Notes: a model not told the origin generated them from the letters alone. A stretch of 10,092 nucleotides of DNA from an uncultured Flavobacteriales bacterium (GCA_937911795.1 CALDPJ010000324.1:1-10092), one strand, 5' to 3'; positions 1-6,135 are shown, counted from the first letter of the stretch. Numbers and translations are program-made.

Positions 1-239
1 CGCACCACCATCCCGAACGAATATCCCACCCGTTGTTCAAGAGTCAGCCGCAGATACTCGTTTTCATCCGCAGCATTTCCGGTGACCTGAATCGTGGCGG
101 TCTGTAAAAAATCACTGGGGATAATCGGCCGGAATGTCAATCCCGCGGTGGTAAATTTATATTCGTTTTGCTGTGCCCGGACTTCACCGAAAGCGCAAAA
201 CAACACAGCGATGGCGAATATAAATTTCAATCTATCCAC
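1..239 (-). CDS. Secreted probable outer-membrane beta-barrel protein (N-terminal part only)
   Basis: The reading frame enters the window from its N-terminus and runs off the left edge after 79 codons. It starts with a GTG at 239-237, and an in-frame stop lies a few codons further upstream, so no ATG is possible; a TTG at 230-228 is the only other choice. The first ~23 residues form a clear signal peptide: a short basic start (MDRLKF), a hydrophobic core (IFAIAVLFCAF) and a cleavage-like VRAQQ. What follows (KFTTAGLTFRPIIPS, then LTLEQRVGYSFGM) is polar/hydrophobic alternating sequence typical of the first strands of Bacteroidota outer-membrane barrels. The start overlaps the last codons of the upstream M23 peptidase gene, so the two are probably translated as a pair. 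The secreted nature is well supported; the barrel assignment is inference from a short piece, and other secreted beta-rich proteins are possible. Confidence 0.7.
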   Translation of the reverse strand, partial: MDRLKFIFAIAVLFCAFGEVRAQQNEYKFTTAGLTFRPIIPSDFLQTATIQVTGNAADENEYLRLTLEQRVGYSFGMVV

Positions 240-1371
240 TGATTCTGAGCCTTTGGCCTACTCGCAACACGGTGTTTCTGCGGATTCCATTGTAACGGCA
301 AATGTCATTCAGTGAAACTCCGTAGCGCTCGGCAATCAGGTAAAGATACTCTCCTTTTTTCACCTTGTGGATGGTGGTATTGGAAGTACGGGCTCCGTAT
401 CCATGTGGAATTTTATTCAGCACGAGCGTATCGCCAATCAGGCTTCCGTCTGAAAATGAAATCAGATGCTCCGGATTGACCGGGATTCCTCTGAAACGAA
501 CTTCGAAATGTAGATGGCTGCCGGACGATCTTCCGGAGCTTCCGCCAAGGCCGATGACATCACCGGCTTCCACATAATCACCAGCCTGAACCTTAAACCG
601 ATGGAGGTGTGCGTAAAGCGTTTCCAGTCCATTGTAATGCCGCACCACCACTACTCTGCCGTATCCGCCATACACTTTAGCCACCCGAACCTGGCCGGCA
701 AACGCCGTGTGAACCGGGTCCCATACCTCAAGATCTACATCAATTCCATTGTGTCGCCGTCCGTAGCGCCAGCCGAAATGCGATGTCACCGGTCCGAGAT
801 GCGGATGGCTGAAATCACAAAACTGAATGGTATCGCGCAACTTCAGGTGAACCACCGAATCCAGATCAGTCTCAGGAAATTTATACGGATTTGGTCTTTC
901 CGTATCCCAGACGTCGTAAAAACATTGTGCCGGATGTGGTGATGGATGCGCACGATCGGCAGGAAACAAACTCTCTTCAATCCGGCGTTCTTCGAGTACC
1001 GAAATGTAGAGGTTGATTTCATTGATCAGCGCGTATGGAACTTTATCGAGACTGAACAGAGAATCGATCATGTCAGCCACCTCATTCCGCGATTTGCGCT
1101 CCACAGACCGGATCAACCGGACCTGATTCGTCTCTTCCTTTCCAAGAATTTCGTTGTTCAGCAATGAATCGAGGTAAAGCTGATAGTCCGATTCCTGCCT
1201 GGTCAATTCCGTCTTAAGAAATGTACTGTCTCCGTATAAAACCACCGCCGAAGCCGTGTCTTTTTTAGAATTGTTATCTCCTTTTTCGGTGAGAATCCGG
1301 GCACTGGCAGGGTCTGCAATCAATTGCAGAAAAATAATCAATACCCAAACTGTCTGTTTCAAATGCTGCAT
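232..1371 (-). CDS. Secreted M23 family metallopeptidase with C-terminal LysM domain
   Basis: Predicted zinc endopeptidase that cuts peptide cross-links of peptidoglycan in the periplasm. I chose the ATG at 1371 (379 aa); a TTG four codons upstream would add only MKPR and weaken the signal peptide. Residues 1-24 are a signal peptide (hydrophobic VWVLIIFLQLIA, then DPASA). Residues ~25-185 are a polar linker region with no recognised domain. The M23 (LytM-type) domain spans ~190-302: HNGIDVD supplies zinc ligands His207 and Asp211, YAHLH gives His255, and HLHFEV gives His286 and the third ligand His288, so the active site looks complete. A single LysM domain at ~333-377 (HKVKKGEYLYLIAERYGV, ending VGQRLRI) should bind glycan. 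The order M23 then LysM is the reverse of the common NlpD layout, and there is no lipobox, so it is probably soluble. It lies 81 bases downstream of a small membrane-protein gene and overlaps the start of a secreted protein gene, suggesting an envelope operon. Confidence 0.93.
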   Translation of the reverse strand: MQHLKQTVWVLIIFLQLIADPASARILTEKGDNNSKKDTASAVVLYGDSTFLKTELTRQESDYQLYLDSLLNNEILGKEETNQVRLIRSVERKSRNEVADMIDSLFSLDKVPYALINEINLYISVLEERRIEESLFPADRAHPSPHPAQCFYDVWDTERPNPYKFPETDLDSVVHLKLRDTIQFCDFSHPHLGPVTSHFGWRYGRRHNGIDVDLEVWDPVHTAFAGQVRVAKVYGGYGRVVVVRHYNGLETLYAHLHRFKVQAGDYVEAGDVIGLGGSSGRSSGSHLHFEVRFRGIPVNPEHLISFSDGSLIGDTLVLNKIPHGYGARTSNTTIHKVKKGEYLYLIAERYGVSLNDICRYNGIRRNTVLRVGQRLRISG

Positions 1372-1452
1372 ACGTGGTTTCAATCGCGCCGAAAATAACC
1401 ATTAATTAACGATCATTAAATATTTCAAGTATGACGGCCTTTCAACTTTCTG

Positions 1453-1791
1453 TCACAAAGCGGCACGAATGGCGCCGATAACGGCCAATGCCACAACAAT
1501 TAGCGTAAACATAAGAATGACCATGCGCAGATACCAGTTGGGAATAAAACGCTTCCGGTGCTTTCCGAGTGCGTCGTAATTCAACCGCTCGGCCAGTGCG
1601 AATTCGTTTTTGCGGATTCCGAATAAATGACGCTCCATGCCCCCGTCTTCCTGATCGCGTTCAAAATCCACGGCGTTGATCAACAGCAGTTCTTCGAACG
1701 TATCGGCAACTTCCTTCGTGTTGAAGAAAAATACGACGTACGCCATGTTGGTTGGGTGGTCGTGATAGTTGGTGAGGTTAACGAGCGACAT
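1453..1791 (-). CDS. Small hypothetical protein with one C-terminal transmembrane helix
   Basis: 112 residues, not recognised with certainty. The N-terminal part (from about residue 17, YVVFFFNTKEVADTFEELL) has the look of a small alpha/beta domain in which a strand is followed by a helix and an acidic turn; this loosely resembles DUF2007-type signalling domains, but that is only a resemblance. Residues ~87-108 (YLRMVILMFTLIVVALAVIG) form a single hydrophobic helix with basic residues (KHRKRF) just before it, suggesting a cytoplasmic N-terminal domain anchored in the inner membrane by its tail. The annotated start is the ATG at 1791; a second ATG at 1746 (residue 16) begins right at the conserved-looking part and may be the true start, because the first 15 residues (SLVNLTNYHDHPTN) look uncharacteristic. 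It precedes the M23 peptidase gene on the same strand by 81 bases and may be co-transcribed with it. Confidence 0.75.
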   Translation of the reverse strand: MSLVNLTNYHDHPTNMAYVVFFFNTKEVADTFEELLLINAVDFERDQEDGGMERHLFGIRKNEFALAERLNYDALGKHRKRFIPNWYLRMVILMFTLIVVALAVIGAIRAAL

Positions 1792-2168
1792 TTCAAAATT
1801 ATTTATTGGATTATCAGAGGAGTCCTCAATATGCAGCTATGAACAAATTTTTAGACTTTAAATTTATTTATTTCACACTTTTTTCTTGACAAAAAAGTGT
1901 TGCAAAAACTTCCTCAGCTACGCTTCCGGATTTGTCTGACTAATGCTTGCAATACGGCTCCCGCCTCCTGAAGCAAAAGTCAGTCCTTAACAAGACGCAC
2001 CTCCTCACTGCGTTTACTCTGCACATCGGTTAAGCTCAGTCCGTACGGATTTCGCTAAACCGCCGTTTTGAGCGCTCTTGATCGGAGCTGAGTCTCAGCG
2101 CAATTCGATTGGCAGGTACTTGTAGTTTACATTGCATGCCTGTACATAAGCCAGCCATTCCATTGATT
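1792..2168. other. Gene-free stretch with several short inverted repeats
   Basis: No convincing gene was found on either strand between the stop of the nitroreductase gene and the start of the small membrane protein. The left ~85 bases (to 1874) are AT-rich and leader-like for the gene starting at 1791. From about 1875 the composition changes to a more GC-balanced block up to about 2110. It contains a 10-bp-stem hairpin (1875-1900), an imperfect inverted pair CGGTTAAGC/GCTAAACCG (2027-2035 and 2054-2062) enclosing the palindrome TCCGTACGGA (2040-2049), and GCTGAG/CTCAGC arms around one base (2087-2099). The plus strand carries a broken frame (stops at about 1975 and 2056) rather than an intact ORF. 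This could be a degenerate dispersed intergenic repeat or a gene remnant; the sequence alone does not decide. Confidence 0.5.
1875..1900. repeat. AT-rich perfect inverted repeat (10-bp stem, 6-base loop)
   Basis: The arms ACACTTTTTT (1875-1884) and AAAAAAGTGT (1891-1900) are perfect reverse complements around CTTGAC. It lies between the nitroreductase gene and the next minus-strand gene, so it could act as a weak transcription stop or mark the boundary of the repeat-like block to its right. The stem is almost all A-T pairs, so a classical intrinsic terminator is doubtful. Confidence 0.45.
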
Positions 2169-2753
2169 CTATTCCCGCCATTCGCTGACAAATTCTACCG
2201 GCTTGCGATGGCTTTTCGGCCACTCTCCTTCGGGATATCCGAGATAGATGAATCCCAACACCCGGTCGTTCTCTCCGAGGTTGAGCAATTCCTTCGCCTG
2301 CCTCCTGTGGATAAATCCGCCGCTGCTCCAGTACGATCCGATTCCATATGCGGTGGCGTGCAACATCAGATTCTGGGCTGCACATCCTACTGCAATTACT
2401 TCTTCTTCTTCGGGGATTTTTTCGGATTCCTGACGCTTCATACCCAATGCAATGATGGCTGAAGTGGCCCGGGCACGCTGAGCGTAGCGGTCGTATTTTG
2501 CAGCAGAGAATTTATCGGGTTCAGTGGCCGATTTGTAAAATTCCTGTTGGGCGGTGGCGAGTTCCATGGTTTGTGCTCCCATAAAAACCGTAAACCTCCA
2601 CGGTTCGGTTTTCCCATGATTGGGAGCCCAAACCGCACTGTTCAACAGATTCAAAACAATTTCCTTGTGGACTTTACGCGAAGAATACTGCTCCGGAAAA
2701 ATGGTGCGCCGATCGCGGATCAATTCTACCACTTCACTTAGATTATATCTCAT
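2169..2753 (-). CDS. Nitroreductase family protein (YdjA-like, FMN-dependent)
   Basis: 194-residue flavin reductase of the nitroreductase superfamily, expected to be a cytoplasmic FMN-binding homodimer that uses NAD(P)H to reduce nitroaromatic or other electron-poor compounds; the physiological substrate is unknown. Family signatures visible are the N-terminal RDRRTIFP (residues 13-20, FMN phosphate-contacting arginines), APNHGKTEPWRF (43-54, the motif typical of the short YdjA-like subgroup), GCAAQNLMLHATAYGIGS (123-140, active-site helix region), and the C-terminal GFIYLGYPEGE (167-177) followed by a basic SHRKP. Length matches the ~180-200-residue YdjA-like group, and the frame is intact. 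Its ATG overlaps the stop of the upstream thioredoxin-like gene in the sequence ATGA (2750-2753), so translation is probably coupled. The family is secure; substrate and pathway are not. Confidence 0.93.
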   Translation of the reverse strand: MRYNLSEVVELIRDRRTIFPEQYSSRKVHKEIVLNLLNSAVWAPNHGKTEPWRFTVFMGAQTMELATAQQEFYKSATEPDKFSAAKYDRYAQRARATSAIIALGMKRQESEKIPEEEEVIAVGCAAQNLMLHATAYGIGSYWSSGGFIHRRQAKELLNLGENDRVLGFIYLGYPEGEWPKSHRKPVEFVSEWRE

Positions 2754-3316
2754 TCATTTCCAGTTTTCCATTTGATACTGCAACCCATCGACGGCTCTGT
2801 GGGCCAATCTATTTCTTTGTCCGCTATAACTGTTTCAATAGCCCGTCGCATATCGGCTCCGGTTACAGCAACGTCATTGCCAGGTCGTGCACCGTCGAGC
2901 CGTCCGCGGTAAACACATTTCAATTCTGAATCAAATAAAGCGAAATCAGGCGTGCAAACCGCGTCGTATGCTTTGGCTACTTCCTGGGTTTCATCGTACA
3001 GATACGGAAACGGGAAATTAAATTTCTTTGCTATTTCCGCCATTTTCTCCGGACTGTCGTCGGGATATTTTTCGGCATCGTTGGAACTGATGGCTACAAA
3101 ACCGATTCCCTCCGGTTGATACTGTCGCGCCAGCCGGATTAATTCTTCCCGCACATGAATTACATACGGGCAATGATTGCAGATAAACATCACCAGCAAA
3201 CCTTTCGGTCTGCGAACGTCATCTAATTTCATTTTACGACCCGAAACCGCATCGGTTAGTTCAAACTCAGGAGCATTGAAACCCAGCTCCAAAGGCTTTG
3301 TTTTCGTAAGTGCCAT
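2750..3316 (-). CDS. Thioredoxin-like / AhpC-TSA family redox protein
   Basis: 188 residues from the ATG at 3316; a TTG two codons upstream is the only longer start and is less likely. It has a thioredoxin fold of the peroxiredoxin-like (AhpC/TSA, PRX-like) type: GFNAPEFELTDAVSG at ~12-26, then the redox motif FICNHCPYV with Cys46 and Cys49 in a CxxC, and the cis-proline loop VCTPDFALFD with Pro123. It ends in PSMGCSIKWK, with a further conserved-looking Cys179 and a Cys121 just before the cis-proline. No signal peptide or lipobox is present, so it should act in the cytoplasm as a disulfide reductase or peroxide-handling protein; the substrate cannot be read from sequence. It is the first gene of a two-gene unit with the nitroreductase (4-base ATGA overlap), and it is divergent from the M28 peptidase gene, with 48 bases between start codons. 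Confidence 0.92.
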   Translation of the reverse strand: MALTKTKPLELGFNAPEFELTDAVSGRKMKLDDVRRPKGLLVMFICNHCPYVIHVREELIRLARQYQPEGIGFVAISSNDAEKYPDDSPEKMAEIAKKFNFPFPYLYDETQEVAKAYDAVCTPDFALFDSELKCVYRGRLDGARPGNDVAVTGADMRRAIETVIADKEIDWPTEPSMGCSIKWKTGNE

Positions 3317-3335
3317 CGGCAAATTTTAGTTTCCA

Positions 3336-3343
3336 CGAAGGTA
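3336..3343 (-). promoter_or_regulatory. Candidate -7 promoter box for the thioredoxin-like/nitroreductase operon
   Basis: On the minus strand this reads TACCTTCG, one mismatch from the Bacteroidota -7 consensus TAnnTTTG, ending 19 bases before the ATG at 3316. I see no good TTG at the -33 spacing, so the call is weak and rests on position. Confidence 0.3.
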
Positions 3344-3350
3344 TAAATTC

Positions 3351-3358
3351 TATCTTTG
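3351..3358 (+). promoter_or_regulatory. Candidate -7 promoter box (TATCTTTG) for the M28 peptidase gene
   Basis: TATCTTTG matches the Bacteroidota sigma-A -7 consensus TAnnTTTG exactly and ends only six bases before the ATG at 3365. If used, the transcript would begin at or next to the start codon, giving a leaderless or nearly leaderless mRNA. The -33 region (about 3324-3332) has a T-rich sequence but no clean TTTG. Confidence 0.4.
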
Positions 3359-3364
3359 ACGATT

Positions 3365-4741
3365 ATGAAAAACCGAATGCTGTTAACCTTTATTGCAGGT
3401 ATTCTGATTCCGTTTTTTGCGCAATCGCAGAAACTCGATTCACTGATGATCAGAAGCATTTTTGATGAAGCCCTCACCCGCGGAGAATCTTATGAAAACC
3501 TGCGGGAACTGTGCAAAGATGTAGGACACCGACTCACCGGTTCTAAAGGTGCCGAGCGCGCCGAACAATGGGGCAAAAACAAAATGCTCTCCTATGGATT
3601 TGAGAATGTGCGCCTGCAGGAATTTGAAGCGCCGTATTGGGTTCGCGGTGAAGGTGAACGTGCGGTGCTTGACAACGGGCGTACATTGAACGTTTCGGCG
3701 CTGGGTGGTTCAATAGCTACCGATGGTCCGCTCACTGCGGAGATCGTTGAAGTTGCCGGAACGGATTATCTTGAAGAGTTGGGGAAAGAAAATATCGAAG
3801 GCAAAATCGTTTTCATCAACAAGCCGATGAACCCGAAGTTGATTGACACTTTTCACGCTTACGGAAGTTGTGCCGGCGAGCGCTGGAACGGAGCAGCAAA
3901 AGCCGCTGAATATGGTGCGGTGGGTGTGTTTATCCGATCAATGACACTGCGGGCCGACGACTTTCCGCACACGGGATCAATGGGGTACAACGACACCGTT
4001 CCGAAAATTCCTGCGGTGGCCATCAGCACCAACGATGCGCATTACCTGAGCAATTTGCTGGAGCAGGATAAAGTTTCTGCTACGCTCGAGTTGAATTGTG
4101 AAAACCGCGGAGAAACCACGGCGCACAACGTGATTGGTGAAATCCGGGGAAAGAAATATCCCGATCAGATCATTGTGGTTTCCGGTCATTTGGATTCCTG
4201 GGATTTGGGAGAAGGAGCCCACGATGATGGCGCCGGAATTGTGCAGGCGCTGGAAGTGCTGCGGTTGTTTCAGCAACTGGAGTACGAACCGAATTACACC
4301 ATTCGCTGCGTGATGTACCAAAACGAAGAAAACGGTGCCCGCGGTGCGATGAAATACGCCGATGAAGTAAAGGAAAGTGGTGAGGTGCATTTGGCGGCAC
4401 TCGAAAGCGATCGTGGCGGATTTGCCCCGAGAGGTTTTTCAATTGATGCGCGCAGGGAGCAGATCAGTCACCTGCAATCGTACCGGAAATTGCTCGAGCC
4501 CTATTTGCTGCACCTTGCAGAACCAGGCTACTCGGGGGTAGACGTTGGTTTTCTGAAAAATGGAAAAACCACATTAATCGGTTTTGTGCCTGACTCACAG
4601 CGCTATTTTGATGTGCATCATTCGGCGAATGACGTGTTCGAAAATGTAAACAAACGCGAACTGGAATTGGGCAGCGCGTCGATTGCGGCGCTGATTTACC
4701 TGATTGACAAATACGGAATGCCGGAGAAGTTGGTGGATTGA
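3365..4741 (+). CDS. Secreted M28 family peptidase (carboxypeptidase Q-like, with PA domain)
   Basis: 458-residue exported co-catalytic dizinc exopeptidase, probably releasing amino acids from short peptides outside the cytoplasm. The ATG at 3365 gives a textbook signal peptide (MKNRMLLTFIAGILIPFFAQSQ); an in-frame TTG three codons earlier would only lengthen it. Residues ~24-95 are the N-terminal part of the family (VGHRLTGS, residues 53-60). Residues ~115-245 contain a protease-associated insert. The M28 catalytic domain resumes at ~253. Visible metal and catalytic residues are SGHLDSWD (His275, catalytic Asp277), GAHDDGAG (bridging Asp287), NEENG (general base Glu321, ligand Glu322), ESDRGG (Asp349) and DVHHSANDVF (ligand His418 or His419). 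All are present, so it should be active. Length and order match plasma glutamate carboxypeptidase/carboxypeptidase Q homologues widespread in Bacteroidota. It lacks a T9SS C-terminal domain, so it is probably periplasmic. It is transcribed alone; the next gene has its own candidate promoter. Confidence 0.95.
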   Translation: MKNRMLLTFIAGILIPFFAQSQKLDSLMIRSIFDEALTRGESYENLRELCKDVGHRLTGSKGAERAEQWGKNKMLSYGFENVRLQEFEAPYWVRGEGERAVLDNGRTLNVSALGGSIATDGPLTAEIVEVAGTDYLEELGKENIEGKIVFINKPMNPKLIDTFHAYGSCAGERWNGAAKAAEYGAVGVFIRSMTLRADDFPHTGSMGYNDTVPKIPAVAISTNDAHYLSNLLEQDKVSATLELNCENRGETTAHNVIGEIRGKKYPDQIIVVSGHLDSWDLGEGAHDDGAGIVQALEVLRLFQQLEYEPNYTIRCVMYQNEENGARGAMKYADEVKESGEVHLAALESDRGGFAPRGFSIDARREQISHLQSYRKLLEPYLLHLAEPGYSGVDVGFLKNGKTTLIGFVPDSQRYFDVHHSANDVFENVNKRELELGSASIAALIYLIDKYGMPEKLVD

Positions 4742-4789
4742 CAAAGTGATCCAATGGAAGTCTCCACGTCCTGGCTCGATTTTAGGGCC

Positions 4790-4820
4790 TTGTTTAATAA
4801 ATCATAAATCCCTATATTCG
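4790..4820 (+). promoter_or_regulatory. Candidate Bacteroidota-type promoter for the 277-residue protein gene
   Basis: A TTG at 4790-4792 is followed after 20 bases by TATATTCG (4813-4820), one mismatch from TAnnTTTG. Spacing is close to the -33/-7 arrangement of Bacteroidota promoters, and the box ends 19 bases before the ATG at 4840. Confidence 0.4.
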
Positions 4821-4839
4821 AGTCACTCCAACTCCTACT

Positions 4840-5673
4840 ATGGAAAATCAACCGCCAGATTACCAGGATGAGCTGCGCGCAGAAAACGCATTGATTCGCC
4901 TGAAACTCGAACAGGAATTCGGCATGCAGCACGCTTCAGAGCCGATGAGTGATCCAAAGGCCGAAAACCAATGGTTGCGCCATATTTACAACATCGAATC
5001 CGCAATAAAGACGAAACGGACGATTTCGGTTTACAACCTGATCGGAAGACCGGACTTTAAACACCCCATAGATCTTGAACCCCAGGAAGTCGAGGAAGAA
5101 CTTAACCGCGTTCTGCAATTACTGAAAGACCAAAAAATTATGGTCGATACCATCTGTGAATACGAACCCATTGAAGTGTATCGGTTCATTGTAGATGACC
5201 TGTTTCCTTACGAAACCAACGATATGCCGTACTCCGGAACGGTCACCTGGTTCATTTACGAGGAATTTTACCCCAACTACGAATACGACATCGAAAACGA
5301 TTGCGGCGATTTTGTCAATCATATATTTGGCAACTGGAGTGATTACTTTTTTAATATCATCGTGGCGGAGGAAGTGCTATACAACAATAAAAAATTCTCA
5401 AAAACCGAAATTGAAGGTATTCTAAAGGTCTACGCCGAGGCCCATTTGCATATTGAAATAGAGGAATTCACCAATGTTCAGATTTCTTTCGATTTTGAAA
5501 CAGAGCAAGGAAGTTACTCCGCCCAATTATGGGGATACGATTCCATCAATAAAACAGAGTGCAAGGCTTCTGTTCATTTTGGGTTGGAGTTTGATGGTAA
5601 TATGTGGGTGATCAATAGTATTGAGCTTCCGGAATTCGATTTAGGCGGGGACGCCCTGGATCCATCAGCGTAG
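4840..5673 (+). CDS. Hypothetical acidic cytoplasmic protein, not recognised
   Basis: 277 residues, intact, ATG start, no signal peptide or membrane helix. I do not recognise a characterised family. Residues ~10-50 (DELRAENALIRLKLEQEFG, then AENQWLRHIYNIE) are charged and helical. Residues ~62-110 hold a compact block (VYNLIGRPDF, then EVEEELNRVLQLLKDQKI and ICEYEP). Residues ~110-165 are rich in aromatics and acids (YRFIVDDLFPYE, WFIYEEFYPNYEYD). From ~172 to the end the pattern is strand-rich (IEIEEFTNVQISFDFETEQG and VHFGLEFDGNMWVINSIEL), which could be an NTF2-like or similar beta fold, but that is speculation. No metal-binding or catalytic triad pattern stands out. Base composition does not differ obviously from its neighbours. 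It follows the M28 peptidase gene by 98 bases with its own candidate promoter, and its 3' end overlaps a convergent truncated gene by nine bases. Confidence 0.85.
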   Translation: MENQPPDYQDELRAENALIRLKLEQEFGMQHASEPMSDPKAENQWLRHIYNIESAIKTKRTISVYNLIGRPDFKHPIDLEPQEVEEELNRVLQLLKDQKIMVDTICEYEPIEVYRFIVDDLFPYETNDMPYSGTVTWFIYEEFYPNYEYDIENDCGDFVNHIFGNWSDYFFNIIVAEEVLYNNKKFSKTEIEGILKVYAEAHLHIEIEEFTNVQISFDFETEQGSYSAQLWGYDSINKTECKASVHFGLEFDGNMWVINSIELPEFDLGGDALDPSA

Positions 5674-6003
5674 CGGGGCGCTACGCAGAACGCGGTTGAG
5701 GCCGGCCATCAGGTTCTCGATCTTTTTCAGAAAGCGTTTGGTAGGAGCCAGCGCCTGTTCTTTATCAATCCACTTGATTCGGTCGCCGCGAATGTCACGG
5801 TCTATCTGAAAGTTTTGCAACTGTCCGATTCCCGCTTTTTGGAATGCTTCCATACTGCGATGATGGTTCATCACTGCTTTGAGGCGGTCCACATCTTCGG
5901 CAGGCAAAAAATGATCGATGACACAAAAACCCTTATCTGCCAGGGCGTCCGCAATCTGATCGATGTTACTTTCCGACCAGTTCACCCCTTCTTTAAAGTT
6001 CAA
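5665..6003 (-). pseudogene. Truncated 2-oxoglutarate/Fe(II) oxygenase (N-terminal half only)
   Basis: 112 codons that look like the N-terminal half of a ~200-residue 2OG-Fe(II) dioxygenase of the SM-20/prolyl-hydroxylase-like type. Visible are DKGFCVIDHFLP (23-34), FQKAGIG (54-60), NFQIDRDIRGDRIKWID (64-80, the IRGDR-WID block typical of these proteins) and ENLMAGLNR (96-104). In family members the LNR is followed by a stretch like FLGL and then the double-stranded beta-helix with the HxD...H iron ligands and the 2-oxoglutarate arginine. Here the frame ends instead in VLRSAPLR and a stop, so all catalytic residues are absent and no enzyme activity is expected. The start is also poor: only TTG at 6003 (or an internal GTG) is available, an in-frame stop sits two codons upstream, and a nearby ATG is in another frame. 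The 3' end overlaps the convergent 277-residue gene and coincides with a hairpin. The family call is inference from motifs; a small functional protein cannot be excluded. Confidence 0.7.
5668..5686. repeat. Perfect GC-rich hairpin (8-bp stem, 3-base loop) at convergent gene ends
   Basis: GCGTAGCG (5668-5675) and CGCTACGC (5679-5686) are perfect reverse complements around GGG. The left arm includes the TAG stop of the plus-strand gene, and the hairpin also encodes the aberrant last residues of the truncated oxygenase frame. No T-run follows on either strand, so it is not a standard intrinsic terminator; a REP-like element or a rearrangement scar is possible. Confidence 0.6.
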
Positions 6004-6076
6004 TGCTCATTGGCGTTGATGTTTTTCAATTTCACTTTGCAGTGCGCGGATGTATCTACCGCGATAGAAAATCGGC

Positions 6077-6090
6077 GTGCAAATTTGCAC
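6077..6090. promoter_or_regulatory. Perfect 14-bp palindrome GTGCAAATTTGCAC (possible operator)
   Basis: The two 7-base halves are exact reverse complements. It lies in the 132-base gap between the SGNH-protein gene (stop at 6136) and the truncated oxygenase frame (start near 6003), i.e. where a promoter/operator for the latter would be. A dimeric repressor site is the natural reading, but no regulator gene is nearby and it may be chance. Confidence 0.35.
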
Positions 6091-6135
6091 ATTCTCCTCA
6101 ATAAACCATTGGACAAACAAACATGCAACGCAGAA

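Noticed and set aside
514..942. Plus-strand 142-codon frame inside the M23 peptidase gene
   Set aside because: It is antisense to intact catalytic motifs and matches no family.
1390..1397. TATTTTCG on the minus strand upstream of the M23 gene as a promoter box
   Set aside because: The nearest TTG is 28 bases away, too far for the usual spacing, so it was not listed as a feature.
1875..1900. AT-rich hairpin as a classical rho-independent terminator for the nitroreductase operon
   Set aside because: The stem is nearly all A-T and lies about 270 bases past the stop codon; it is kept only as an inverted repeat.
2095..2385. Minus-strand 96-codon frame overlapping the nitroreductase 3' end
   Set aside because: It is a shifted frame of the nitroreductase gene; the genuine frame carries all family motifs to its stop at 2169.
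6007..6120. Minus-strand 37-codon open frame (TTG start) ending in a charged helix-like SEIEKHQRQ, between the SGNH gene and the truncated oxygenase
   Set aside because: There is no ATG, it is short, and it starts just after the SGNH stop with no supporting motif. It may be chance or part of a decayed leader.
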